From Zygnema cylindricum (Eukaryota > Streptophyta > Zygnematophyceae > Zygnematales > Zygnemataceae), in NCBI GenBank assembly GCA_037447655.1, contig JBBHKE010000121.1, positions 1 through 64,000 of the forward strand: DNA of 64,000 bases, read 5' to 3'. Shown here one piece after another: positions 21,431 through 30,231 of this stretch. Each line of letters starts with the position of its first letter. Position 1 is the stretch's first letter. A program made the translations under genes and the position numbers. The notes below the pieces were generated by a model, which had not been told where the DNA came from, did not search any database, and saw only the letters and a list, made by a program, of their open reading frames with translations.

Positions 21431-23413
21431 CTATTTTTCTTTCAACTCCCACAAACAAGTAAACAAACATCCCCTCCCCTTTTTCCTTTTCTTTTTCCTT
21501 TTTCCTTTTCCTTTCATAAAACTTAAGTATTTAACACAGTGCATTAAATGAACTGAAATGATAATTATATCACACATTTTATTTAACATCCCATTTTTCT
21601 TAAATTCAAGCAAAGATTTTATCCACTTCATCACTCTTTCATCCACACACAAACCGATTTCCCTCTTGCGATCCAAATAGCCAGCCCCATTTCCAATCTG
21701 CAACATACACCTAGATGCTAACCCTTTTACAGGCACATCTTCGTCACACCAAGTAGTGATGTCAAATCCATCCACCCCCAAATATTCCCAAAAACCACTA
21801 GTCCCCACTAAGTTCCTCATAAGATCTATATCTTTCGTACTCATATTTTTATCCATGATAATTACCCCATTTTCTGAACTTCCCTCACTCTCTCCCATGG
21901 AATTCTTTCCACTATTACTTTCTAATTTAGTTCCCAATAAATATTTCTTCTCCCCTAAACCTTTAATCAAATATTTCTCTTCTCCCCTATCCTTTAAAAC
22001 CTCTTCGAGTTTCACTTCTCCCCTTTCCTCGGAATCCGTTGAAGTCTCCCATTCCGACCAGTTTTCTGTTTCCCTATTGTGTATAAAATTATCCTCATTA
22101 ATTTTATCTTTCCCGTTTTCACTTATGGATCCTAGATCTGACTTTCTCATTTCTAAATCATATACTCTACACTCCTTGACATCCTCAAGTACCTCTTCTC
22201 TCTTTACTTCCCTTATACCTCCAAAAGCACACTGTTGCCTTCGAGCAATTTCTGTGTACTTTTCTCCCTTCCCCATTCTACCGATGTGAAGAAGCTCCAA
22301 TTTTTCTTCATCCTCTTTCTCCTCTTCATCTTCGTCCTCCTCATCCACATTCCAACTTCTAAGTTTTTCCAAACAAGGGCATTCCTCCATATAATGACCC
22401 GGTTCCCTACAAAAGAAGCAAACCCCTTTTTTCAAAGCTCCCGTGCCTTTTCCTCTCCCTCTCTTTCCACCAAAGTTCCGATAAGGTTTACCTTTGTCTT
22501 TCTTTCTCTCATCACGCTTCCGCTCGTCACCACCGTTCTTCTCATCACGCTTCCGCTCGTCACCGCCGTTCCTCTCATCACGATTCCGCCAATCACCACC
22601 AGCTGAAAATGCATTGACCCTGTCCTTTCCCCTACGAAGCTCCAAAGTGCTTTCCCTCACAAGAATTATCCCCATGGTAAAGCTCCAAGTCCATGAGGAG
22701 CCATCCATTGCCTGCATACGACAAATTATGTTTTCGTACTCATCTGGGAGTTTCATAAGTAGTGTATTAATCTTACTCTCCTCAGATTCTACATATCCCG
22801 CACTAGTAAGCTCAACATATAACGCAGCAATATCATTACAAAACTCTATCATGCTACCGCCTTTATAAACGTAGGCATCTATTTCTTGTTTTACTAATTG
22901 CTGCCTCTGAATAGTCTCACTCTTATAAATCTGAGTTAGTGCTTCCCATATCTCCGAAGACTTGGTTAGACTTAAAAGAGTGATAGCTATCGACTTAGAC
23001 ACATATCTAAGTATGAGATGTTTTGCTATAGTGTTTTTGTATTCCCATATTTTCCTGTCATTTTCTTCAGTTTTAATCCCTACATGTGGTACCATAGCTG
23101 AGAGCCTAGCTCCCCTCACCATAGGTGTCCCTTTTTCCTTCTCCCCTATTTCCCCATCCACGGAAAGGTTTTTCCCTTCACCTTCCGTTGCATCTGAACT
23201 CCGGGTGATATTCTGGACAGTCTTAGATGATTCTCCGTAGTAAGCTCCTCCAAAGCTAGGTGGCGGACATCTCACTTGTCCCGCAACAATTCCCCATAAG
23301 TGCTTCTCGAAAAGCAATCCCTCCATTGTAAACGCCCAATACGTGAAGCCTGTTCCATCAAATATAGGCACCCTAGATGGTGGGCCCATAACCTGAAACT
23401 CTGAGACCTCCAT
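21431..23413 (-). CDS. G1 Gag fused to non-catalytic pol remnants, 660 aa, intact
   Basis: Translation starts at the ATG at 23413, inside the 5' LTR (MEVSEFQ), and crosses the PBS (VMGPP). Residues 1-270 are copia Gag (HLWGIVAGQVRCP, IWEYKNTIAKHL, YKGGSMIEFCND, LMKLPDEYENI). A basic tract of near 11-residue repeats (DERKRDEKNGG) follows. The zinc knuckle C332-x2-C335-x4-H340-x4-C345 (CFFCREPGHYMEEC) is intact. Next come an acidic stretch of about 16 residues and RRQQCAFGG, which in E1 precedes the protease. The C-terminal 180 residues keep pieces like RT (GLGEKKYLLGTKLES, about 484) and RNase H (DITTW near 544, WIKSLL further on). They lack DSG, the integrase DDE and YVDD. A lysine/arginine tail (KRKKKRKKGRG) lies near the end. 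It probably acts as a particle protein, with enzymes from an autonomous copia supplied in trans. A role for the tail is not known. Confidence 0.9.
   Translation of the reverse strand: MEVSEFQVMGPPSRVPIFDGTGFTYWAFTMEGLLFEKHLWGIVAGQVRCPPPSFGGAYYGESSKTVQNITRSSDATEGEGKNLSVDGEIGEKEKGTPMVRGARLSAMVPHVGIKTEENDRKIWEYKNTIAKHLILRYVSKSIAITLLSLTKSSEIWEALTQIYKSETIQRQQLVKQEIDAYVYKGGSMIEFCNDIAALYVELTSAGYVESEESKINTLLMKLPDEYENIICRMQAMDGSSWTWSFTMGIILVRESTLELRRGKDRVNAFSAGGDWRNRDERNGGDERKRDEKNGGDERKRDERKKDKGKPYRNFGGKRGRGKGTGALKKGVCFFCREPGHYMEECPCLEKLRSWNVDEEDEDEEEKEDEEKLELLHIGRMGKGEKYTEIARRQQCAFGGIREVKREEVLEDVKECRVYDLEMRKSDLGSISENGKDKINEDNFIHNRETENWSEWETSTDSEERGEVKLEEVLKDRGEEKYLIKGLGEKKYLLGTKLESNSGKNSMGESEGSSENGVIIMDKNMSTKDIDLMRNLVGTSGFWEYLGVDGFDITTWCDEDVPVKGLASRCMLQIGNGAGYLDRKREIGLCVDERVMKWIKSLLEFKKNGMLNKMCDIIIISVHLMHCVKYLSFMKGKGKRKKKRKKGRGCLFTCLWELKEK
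23379..23393 (-). other. G1 primer-binding site
   Basis: The complement reads GGTTATGGGCCCACC, directly after the LTR. It matches the plant initiator tRNA-Met anticodon arm over 16 nt (the next base, A, also fits). Confidence 0.87.
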
Positions 23414-24587
23414 TGGCCCTCAGAGTATGCAGATCCAAAAGAAGCTAATCTAGATAGTGCCGACTCCAAGTTAATATAAACCCAAGTGACTGACCCCTTG
23501 ACAGTCAGAACCCCAATATAGATTCACCCCTGTGAAATAACACTTTCTGTGTGCTCAGTTCCACCACAGAATGCAAAGTTAGAATATGAGATTTGGACAC
23601 ATTCACCCACTTTGACTTTCCCTTAGAAATACAGCCACCCTGGCAGACAAAAACTCTGACCGACTACACCCCTGTGTAGCCTAGACTCCCCTGAGTCCGC
23701 AGCAAAAAGAATCACTGAAAATGGTCAAGTAAATTGATAGTTATGACTGGCCAAAGTTTGCCATTTATACAGGGTGCTCTCTGGGAGAGGCAGCTGCCTA
23801 CCCAAAATTTATCTAAGTCCTATTCCCTCTCTAAAACTCTATCTACTGAAGTACGGCACCAATCAAATTACTGTATCGTACATAAAAGTACAGGTGCCGG
23901 TGTACTTTATGTACGGCCATTGTACGACATGGCAAAAAAGTCGACACGTGTCATATCCGGATTTGTTCCCGTAATCTCCGGAGTTGCCGCAATCCAATGT
24001 AGTGTTACCACGTGTCACTTAATGTGGCGGTGATCGCAAACCGCCAAAATCGTACGCCGCGATCTCGGCATCCTTCGCGGCCGTCCGATCAAATTTGGAT
24101 TTCAATCGTGGCCGTCATAAATACCTGCGCGGTATTCTTTCCGGCGTCAAACAAACCGCGCGGTATTTATTTCGTAATCGTACCGTACGTCGTACTTTCC
24201 ACAACTGTTTCTATGCAGTATCCATATAGTTCTAGTTAAATGAATTATTCTTATAGTAACTATTTAAATAAATATCATACCTCTTACTGTCTAATACAAT
24301 TAAGACTATATGGATAAGACTACCGGCTATTGTCGGTTTGACAAGTGGCAGGTACCAGGATCAAATCCTGGTCCTGGCAAAACTATCTTTTACAGAAAAC
24401 CCCCTATAAAACAACTGTCTGTCTCCCTCTAGACAGCACAGGCAGCCATGGCTAACTCCTCCTTCAGTCTTCAGTGACTGCGACAAGTGTGGGGACTTGA
24501 GGAGGAGTTAGTGGCAGGCTGTCAATATCTACTATTTTGCTTTTTATTTTGCAATCTCTAGACCTAGAAAATACTTGAATTCCAACA
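23394..24587 (-). repeat. G1 5' LTR
   Basis: On the minus strand it begins TGTTGGAATTCAAG and ends GAGTTTCA. It contains the palindrome around CCAGGATTTGATCCTGG (about 24350-24380), about a dozen GTAC cores and CACGTG boxes between 23850 and 24200, a TATA box at 23761-23769 and the gag ATG at its end. Confidence 0.92.
23761..23769 (-). promoter_or_regulatory. TATA box of the G1 5' LTR
   Basis: TATAAATGG on the minus strand lies 348 bp upstream of the gag ATG, with a CAAT-like GATTGG further upstream (about 23863). The position is conserved in G2 and G3. Confidence 0.65.
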
Positions 24588-24914
24588 GGTGCTTGCTGCT
24601 AGAGTAGCAAGCAATAAAAGGTGGTGCTCAGTCCATTATGGAGGCTCAGTACATGGCCTTTTGTTATAATGTGAAAGAGCTGATGTGGGTCAAGTCTTTA
24701 TTGTAAGAACTAGTTTATATGAAGAAAGGAGTGCATGAAGTGTTTTGTGATAATCAAGCTGCAATTGCAATTGGAGCCAATCTAAAAAATCATTTCAAGG
24801 CTAAGCATATAGATATAAGATTGAGTTTTGTGAGGGAAAAAGTTGAAAACAAAATTGTGAATCTGGTGTATATGGGTAATGGGGAAATGGTGGTTGATAT
24901 GATGACAAAACTTG
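24588..24914 (+). pseudogene. Copia RNase H relic, right half
   Basis: It resumes at the duplicated GGTGC and encodes the cysteine-serine region, MEAQYMAF, ELMWVKSLL, FCDNQAAIAIGANLKN and MVVDMMTKL. Two stops are present. It ends abruptly inside the MTKPV-like motif, where the C1 LTR begins, so its own C-terminus and 3' LTR are missing. Confidence 0.85.
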
Positions 24915-25956
24915 TGTTGAAAATAATAGATTTCTAGAGTATTTTCTAGGTTTAATAGGTTAGTATAAAAGAAAAGAAAAAAGGACAGACAACCTACCTC
25001 CACCTCCTCTCTCTAGCCCCCATACTTGTTGTAGTCACTGAAGGATAGAGAGGGAGGTTGATCCATGGTTGCCTTAGTTCAAACAGGCAGTTATTTTTAG
25101 TAGGTTACTAAAAATTATACCAGACGGACCCGGGATTTGATCCCGGTACCTTCGGTTCGTCAAGTTGGCCAATAGCGGTTTGCTTTATCCCATTAGACTA
25201 GGACCAATGCTAAATGCTATAGTATGTGATAGATATATATATATCTATAAAGAGGAGCACATTCATTTAACTAAAACTATATACGGCTTGGATAGATACA
25301 GTTTTATGAAAGTACGAAGTACGACACTTTTTCAAAACGAATACCACGAATTTTGTTTTGATAGCGAAACAAATATCGCGCAAGTATTTATAACGGCTAA
25401 GATTGCGTCTTGCTGCGAATCCAACGGCGCACATCATCGCCGGAATCCGAGAGTGGTCACTTTGGCGTTTTGTGACGTGGCATGACCTGGAGCCACGTGG
25501 AGAGATGACATTCGGTCATAGGAATTCCGAGGAATGTACGGACGAGTGAAAAGCAGACACGCGTCCGCTTAATAGCCTTGTCGTACATAGGCCGTACAAA
25601 AGGTACACCGGCAGTAGTACTTTTTGGTACGGTACAGTAATCTGATTGGTATGTACTTTAGTCGATAGAAGTTATTAGAGGGAATCAGGACTTAGAAATT
25701 TTTTGGTATGTAGTCACCTCTCCCTTTGAGAGTTTGTACAAATTGGCATTTTTACTGCCTCATAACTTATCGGCTGGTTGGCCGCTTTCAGTGATTCTTT
25801 TTGCTACGGACTCAGGGGAGTCCACGCTGCATAGGGGTGCAGTCAAACTTTTATTTTGCCATCATGAGAGAAGTGGTTGTGGCTTGAAGTGAATTAGTTA
25901 AATACTATCTAAATGCTTCCTGTATTCTGTGTTCCAATGAAGGACACAGAATTGCA
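24915..25956 (+). repeat. C1 5' LTR
   Basis: This 1042-bp LTR runs from TGTTGAAAATAATAG to GAATTGCA. It has the palindrome at 25123-25162 (GACGGACC / GGTTCGTC outside, CCGGGATTTGATCCCGG inside), CCACGTGG near 25494, several GTAC cores, GATTGGT near 25653 and the gag ATG at 25937. The PBS CGTTATGGGCCCACC follows (25957-25971; first base changed). Confidence 0.85.
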
Positions 25957-27501
25957 CGTTATGGGCCCACCCTCTAGGGTGCCCACCTTCAATGAATCTG
26001 GGTTTATCTGTTGGGAAGACATGATGATGGGAGCTTTGTGCGAAAAACGATACTGGGGTATCGTTAGTGGACAAGTGAAACGTCCACCTTCGGGAACTCC
26101 ACCAGGATTTGGAGGAGTAAGGTTTCTTGCAGCAACGGCTGCCTTAGCGGAGGAGACAGATGATGGGGACAGCAGTGTGTTGGAGAAGGGAAAAGGGAAG
26201 GAGACACCCCTTACTGTTATTTCCACAGTACCGGGAGCGGCGACCATGAAGACCACGGAGAACGATACTCAAATGTGGGAGGATGTAAATATGGCTGCCA
26301 AGAACTTCATTCTAAGGCACCTCACTCAAGCTTTGGCCACTCCTCATCTTCACATTTAAAAGGCCGAGGAGTTGTGGGTGAGTTTGGTGGAAATTTATAG
26401 GGCTGGAACTATTTAGGAGCTCTAGTTGGTTGAGCAAAAGTTATTGAGTTACACTTACAAAGGAGGAAAGATGTTAGATTACTGTAATGATCCTTCTTGT
26501 TTGTATATAGAGATGGACAAGTGTCGGGTGGACAGGTACAATGAAAATGAAAGTTAACACTCTTATCATGAAGTTACCAGATGAGTTCGAGAACATAGTG
26601 TATCGAGTACAAAAAATGCCTGATAATTCATGGAAATGGAACACAGTGGTCAGGATGATACTTGTGCAGGAAAACACAATGGAGATTAGGAGAGGAGGGA
26701 AGAGCATTCAAGCTCTAGCAGCAGGAGGGGACCGATGGGGGAAGGACCCGAAGAAACCTTACAAAGGGGAAAGAGATCATTTTGGGGGCCGAGGCCCCCA
26801 AAGGGTCTTTGTCATTTTTGCAAAAAGCAGAGACACTTCATCGTAGATTGTGTCAAGCTGTCGGAGCTGAGGCTCCAAGAGAATCGTGGAGGGGGTTTTT
26901 CCGGAGGGAAGAAAAAGGCACTTGTGGTTACAAAAGTGACAGGAGAAACCGAGGATGAGTCCTCTGAGGAGGATGGGGAGCTTCTTCTTGACGAGAGAAT
27001 GGAGGAGAAGGAGATCCCTCGGAGACAGAAGTGTGCCTTTCGAGCAATTCACGAAGCTCCACAGAAAGGATGGATTATCGACTCAGGTGCATCTATGCAT
27101 ATGTGTCGTGATAAAGAACTCTTCACTAAGCTAAGAAAGATCCCTACTGTAGAAATATAGTATGGGGATGGGAGAGTGGTTACTACAGATCTAGTGGGAT
27201 CAGTAGATCTGAAAGTCTTAGTGGAGGGTAAAACTTCTATACTTACATTCTCAGATGTACTCTACATTCCTCAGCTGAGTAAAAATCTTGTCTCTACGCC
27301 TGTGTTAGATGACAAAGAGTTTGATACCTTCACTAGAATGGGAGTCTTTACAGCAAAGTATGGGGATGAAGTTTACTTCACGGCAGATAAGGGTAGCTAA
27401 AGAATGTTTAGGCTTAACCTGAGTAATGAAAAGAAGAATGCTTACTTTGTTGGTGTTCCTAAGTTGATTATTTGGCATAAGCGGTTGGGGCATGTGCATT
27501 A
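25937..27501 (+). pseudogene. C1: copia gag-protease-pre-integrase, 3' truncated
   Basis: It starts MKDTELHVMGPP across the LTR/PBS boundary. The gag body (LCEKRYWGIVSGQVKRP, MWEDVNMAAKNFILRHL, MKLPDEFENIV) is broken by several stops and frameshifts. The zinc knuckle CHFCKKQRHFIVDC lacks the usual Gly before His. The protease has WIIDSGASMHMC (about 27070) and the pre-integrase WHKRLGHVHY is at the end. The frame stops at 27501 in a fragment of another LTR, so integrase, RT and RNase H are lost. It belongs to the M1/M3 subfamily. Confidence 0.88.
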
Positions 27502-27599
27502 TGCTCAGGTGAGCAAATTCAGTGATTCTTTTTGCAGCGGACTCAGGGGAGTCCAGGATACACAGGGGTGTAGTCGGTAAGAGTTTTTGCGTGCCAGGG
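27502..27599 (+). repeat. Short copia LTR fragment (R/U5)
   Basis: CAGGTGAGCAAATTCAGTGA and the following GACTCAGGGGAGTCC match the region just downstream of the TATA box in the other LTRs. It lies between C1 and the D1 LTR. Confidence 0.7.
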
Positions 27600-28221
27600 T
27601 GTTGTCCATAGCCATTTTCAGCCATGGATTTACCCTCGGAAGCACCACAGACTACCCCAAAACAGCCTACTTTTATTCCACTCAGAATTCTACAAAATTA
27701 CCAAAACAAGAGGAAACTTCACTGATAAAACATTTCTAAAACGCTAAGTATTCCTACCAATTTTCATATAAATCTACTCACCAGAATTTCGGCATCACCC
27801 AGTCAAAGTTGCAGAAAAACAGCCTGCCAGAATCAACCCCACAAAAGATCGACTTCACAATGAAGCTCAAAGAAAACCAGGTACACAATAGACCTTCAAA
27901 TTTTTCACAATACATAAAGTACAACAAAGAACCAACATGCAAAATTTTAATAAATTTTGCCCAAAGATCACAATGATCTTTTACTTCAAAAAATCCCAAA
28001 AAACTGCAATCACAGTTTTTCCATACAAGGGGATTCCTACCTAAAATATTATAAGTTCTACACATATACAAGTGAACCCGCAGCTGATCTAAGCCGTACC
28101 ATAAATAACGTGGTCATCCTAACAAGACTAACCGGCTGTCTACCGTACAATGTATTTACACTCATTTAACATGTGCCAAAATATTCGCGGCTAACATTTT
28201 ATAATATTTTCCAAAACAACA
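27600..28221 (-). repeat. D1 3' LTR
   Basis: On the minus strand it begins TGTTGTTTTGG and its far end is GGACAACA, a 622-bp TG...CA unit. It is preceded by the purine-rich tract TTCGGGGGAG at 28222-28231. A weak 5-bp flank CAGGG (27595-27599) has no visible partner because D1 is truncated. Confidence 0.7.
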
Positions 28222-28285
28222 CTCCCCCGAAAATTTAGTTTCGTGCACCTGTAGTTAAAACATAGCGTACCTTTCCGTATATCAA

Positions 28286-28302
28286 TTTTTTTTTTTTTTT
28301 TT
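28286..28302. repeat. 17-bp poly(T)/poly(A) run in the D1 3' region
   Basis: An uninterrupted T run on the plus strand between the D1 polypurine tract and its tandem repeat. Confidence 0.9.
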
Positions 28303-28329
28303 CAACGTCACCACTGCTTTCGCTGCGTT

Positions 28330-28430
28330 GCTATGCTCCGTTGTTGCGCTGCGTTTGTTGCGCTGCGTTTGTTGCGCTGCGTGCGTTGCGTTGTTGCGCT
28401 GCGTTCGTTGCGTTGTTGCGCTGCGATGTG
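28330..28430. repeat. GC-rich minisatellite (TTGTTGCGCTGCG)n
   Basis: About seven imperfect 13-18 bp units of TTGTTGCGCTGCGT lie in the D1 region between the gag stop and the polypurine tract. Confidence 0.85.
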
Positions 28431-28524
28431 ACGCGAACCGCTTCCGCCATGTCTTCCATTTCCTTTAAGAATATCCTCTATAAAATCACTTCTCACGCTG
28501 TCTTCTTTTTACCACCTTTTGATC

Positions 28525-29545
28525 CTATTTTCTTCTTTTAGTGATCCTTTGAGTCTTGCATCTTTTCTTTGCTTTCTTAATGTATTTTTGTGTTTTCTGT
28601 AGGTTTACATCTTTGTCACTGTTTTTTACCAATTTAATGTCATGAATTCTAAATCCTTCTTTTTTCTTCACTAATCTCTTCTTCAGGTTTTCTTTTCCTA
28701 TTTTTCCAATTTTTGCAGTTTTCCTCTCTCCTTCTCTAAGGTCATTGAATTCTACATCCACATTATTTTTCAGTTCCACTATCACTTCCCCTTCTCTTCC
28801 TCCAACTCTTTTTACTTTACTTAACTCTCCCTCTTGTAAGCATTTTTCACTCACTAATCTGTCACCATAAAATGTTTCAGAATCCGCGTCTTTTTCTGTC
28901 TCCTTTTCCTCCACACCATCTTCGGTGACAATAATTTTTCCCTCTCCGTCCTCGGTCTCTACATTTCCAAAAATGACGGCCGGCGACCAAACAAATTTCT
29001 CGAAAGAAGGTGTAACCCTTTTGTCTTCACAATATTTCATCGGATTAGTAGATGCATTCTGTTGCTTTTGTGTAGGGGGCCGAACTCGGTTGTTGTCCCA
29101 CCCTTCTCTAAAATTTACTATGAGACATGCAGTTGTATATGATGGACATACCCTAAAGGTATGCCCTGAGTTATTACAATAAAAGCAGTTTTCAGATTGA
29201 CAATTTTCTCTATTTTTCTGAAACTGTGATCTAACACCCTGAAAATTCCCTCTATCATTTAGAGCCTCTTTATAAACCTCTTCTTCTAAGACAAATCTGA
29301 TTGCTAAAGTTAGGTTCCAATCATTTTTATCACTCCAAGCCAATCTATTAGATGCACATTTAAATTCTTTAGGTAGGCCTCTCATTAACAAGAGAGCTTT
29401 TTGAGCATCAGTAAAATTCCCTCTTGCCAAGAAATTTTCTACAAATAATACTTGAAGACCATTACAATATTGCACCATACTCCCTCCTGCATACTTATAG
29501 TCAACTATTTTGGTAATACTAATCATCCAGTGATACACGGAAGTC
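28525..29545 (-). pseudogene. D1: gag of a second gag-only element, 5' truncated
   Basis: An open frame of about 340 codons encodes a copia-type Gag: YAGGSMVQYCNGL, LLMRGLPKEF, AIRFVLEEE and a zinc knuckle C-x2-C-x4-H-x4-C (CFYCNNSGHTFRVC). A basic C-terminus (KKAKKRCKTQRITKRRK) follows. The stop is at 28525. Only about 300 bp of non-coding DNA separate it from the polypurine tract and the 3' LTR, so there is no pol. The N-terminal third and the 5' LTR are lost at about 29545, where G6 sequence begins. The surviving frame has no stop. Sequence similarity to the G family Gag is only at motif level. Confidence 0.75.
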
Positions 29546-29551
29546 TTTTGA

Positions 29552-30140
29552 TACTTCAACGGATTCCGAGGAAAGGGGGGGAGTGAAACTAGAAGGGGTT
29601 CTAAAAGATATGGGAGAAGAGGAATATATGATTATAGGCTTAGGGGAGGATAAATATTTTTTGGGAGTAAAAATAGAAAGCGATAGTGGAAAGAATTCCA
29701 TGGGAGAGAGTGATGTAAATTCAGAAAATGAGATAATTATCATGGATGACAATATGAGTTCGGAAGATGTAGATTTAAAGAGGAACTTAGTGAGGACTGG
29801 TGATTTTTGGGAATATTTCACGGGGGTGGATTTGACATCACTACTTGGTGTGATGTCACTTGTGAAGATGTGTCTGTAAAAGGGTTATCATCCGGGTATG
29901 TGTTGCACATTGGGGATAGGGCTGACTGTTGGAAATGCAAAAGGGAAAGTGGATTTTGGTTGGATGAAAAAGGGAGGAGGTGGATAAAATATTTGCTCGG
30001 GTTTATGAAAAGTGGCATGCAAAATAAAATGTATGATCGACAAGATGAAATTATTTTTGGTCATCTAATACACTTTCTTAAATATAAAGGTATTCGCTTG
30101 AAGCTTCATGAAGGAAAAAGGAAAAATGAAAAAGAAAAGG

Positions 30141-30187
<47 letters not shown>

Positions 30188-30202
30188 TTTGATGGGAGTT
30201 GA
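29552..30202 (+). pseudogene. G6: 3' part of a G-type ORF
   Basis: It begins in the TSTDSEERG segment and covers the RT-like scrap (GLGEDKYFLGVKIES), the acidic/serine part and the RNase H-like scrap (SGYVLHIGDRADCWKCKRE, RWIKYLLGFM). A frameshift near 29830 separates the two. The end contains a (TA)n run. The gag part is missing, replaced by D1. Confidence 0.8.
30144..30179. repeat. (TA)n microsatellite
   Basis: About 18 TA units lie at the end of the G6 ORF and encode an Ile-Tyr run in that frame. Confidence 0.95.
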
Positions 30203-30231
30203 AAGTAAAGTAGCCTAGAAAATTAAGGGAG

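Larger units (their letters stand above)
20219..24587 (-). mobile_element. G1: young gag-only (TR-GAG type) copia element
   Basis: This 4369-bp element has two LTRs of exactly 1194 bp each (5' LTR 23394-24587, 3' LTR 20219-21412 on the minus strand) in which I saw three differences. Perfect 5-bp target duplications GGTGC flank it (20214-20218, 24588-24592). Between the LTRs are a PBS, one intact ORF and a polypurine tract; there is no pol. It inserted into the RNase H of an older copia relic whose frame resumes on the other side. The low LTR divergence and intact ORF mark it as the most recent insertion in the window. Confidence 0.93.

Noticed and set aside
22235-22868. Long Ser/Phe/Pro-rich frames antisense to the G1, G2 and G3 ORFs
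   Set aside because: They mirror the acidic and basic codon runs of the Gag strand, start and stop irregularly and have no conserved motif.
28313-28541. Cys/Ala/Leu-rich reading frames across 28310-28500
   Set aside because: They are translations of the GCGCTGCGTTGTT minisatellite in both strands.
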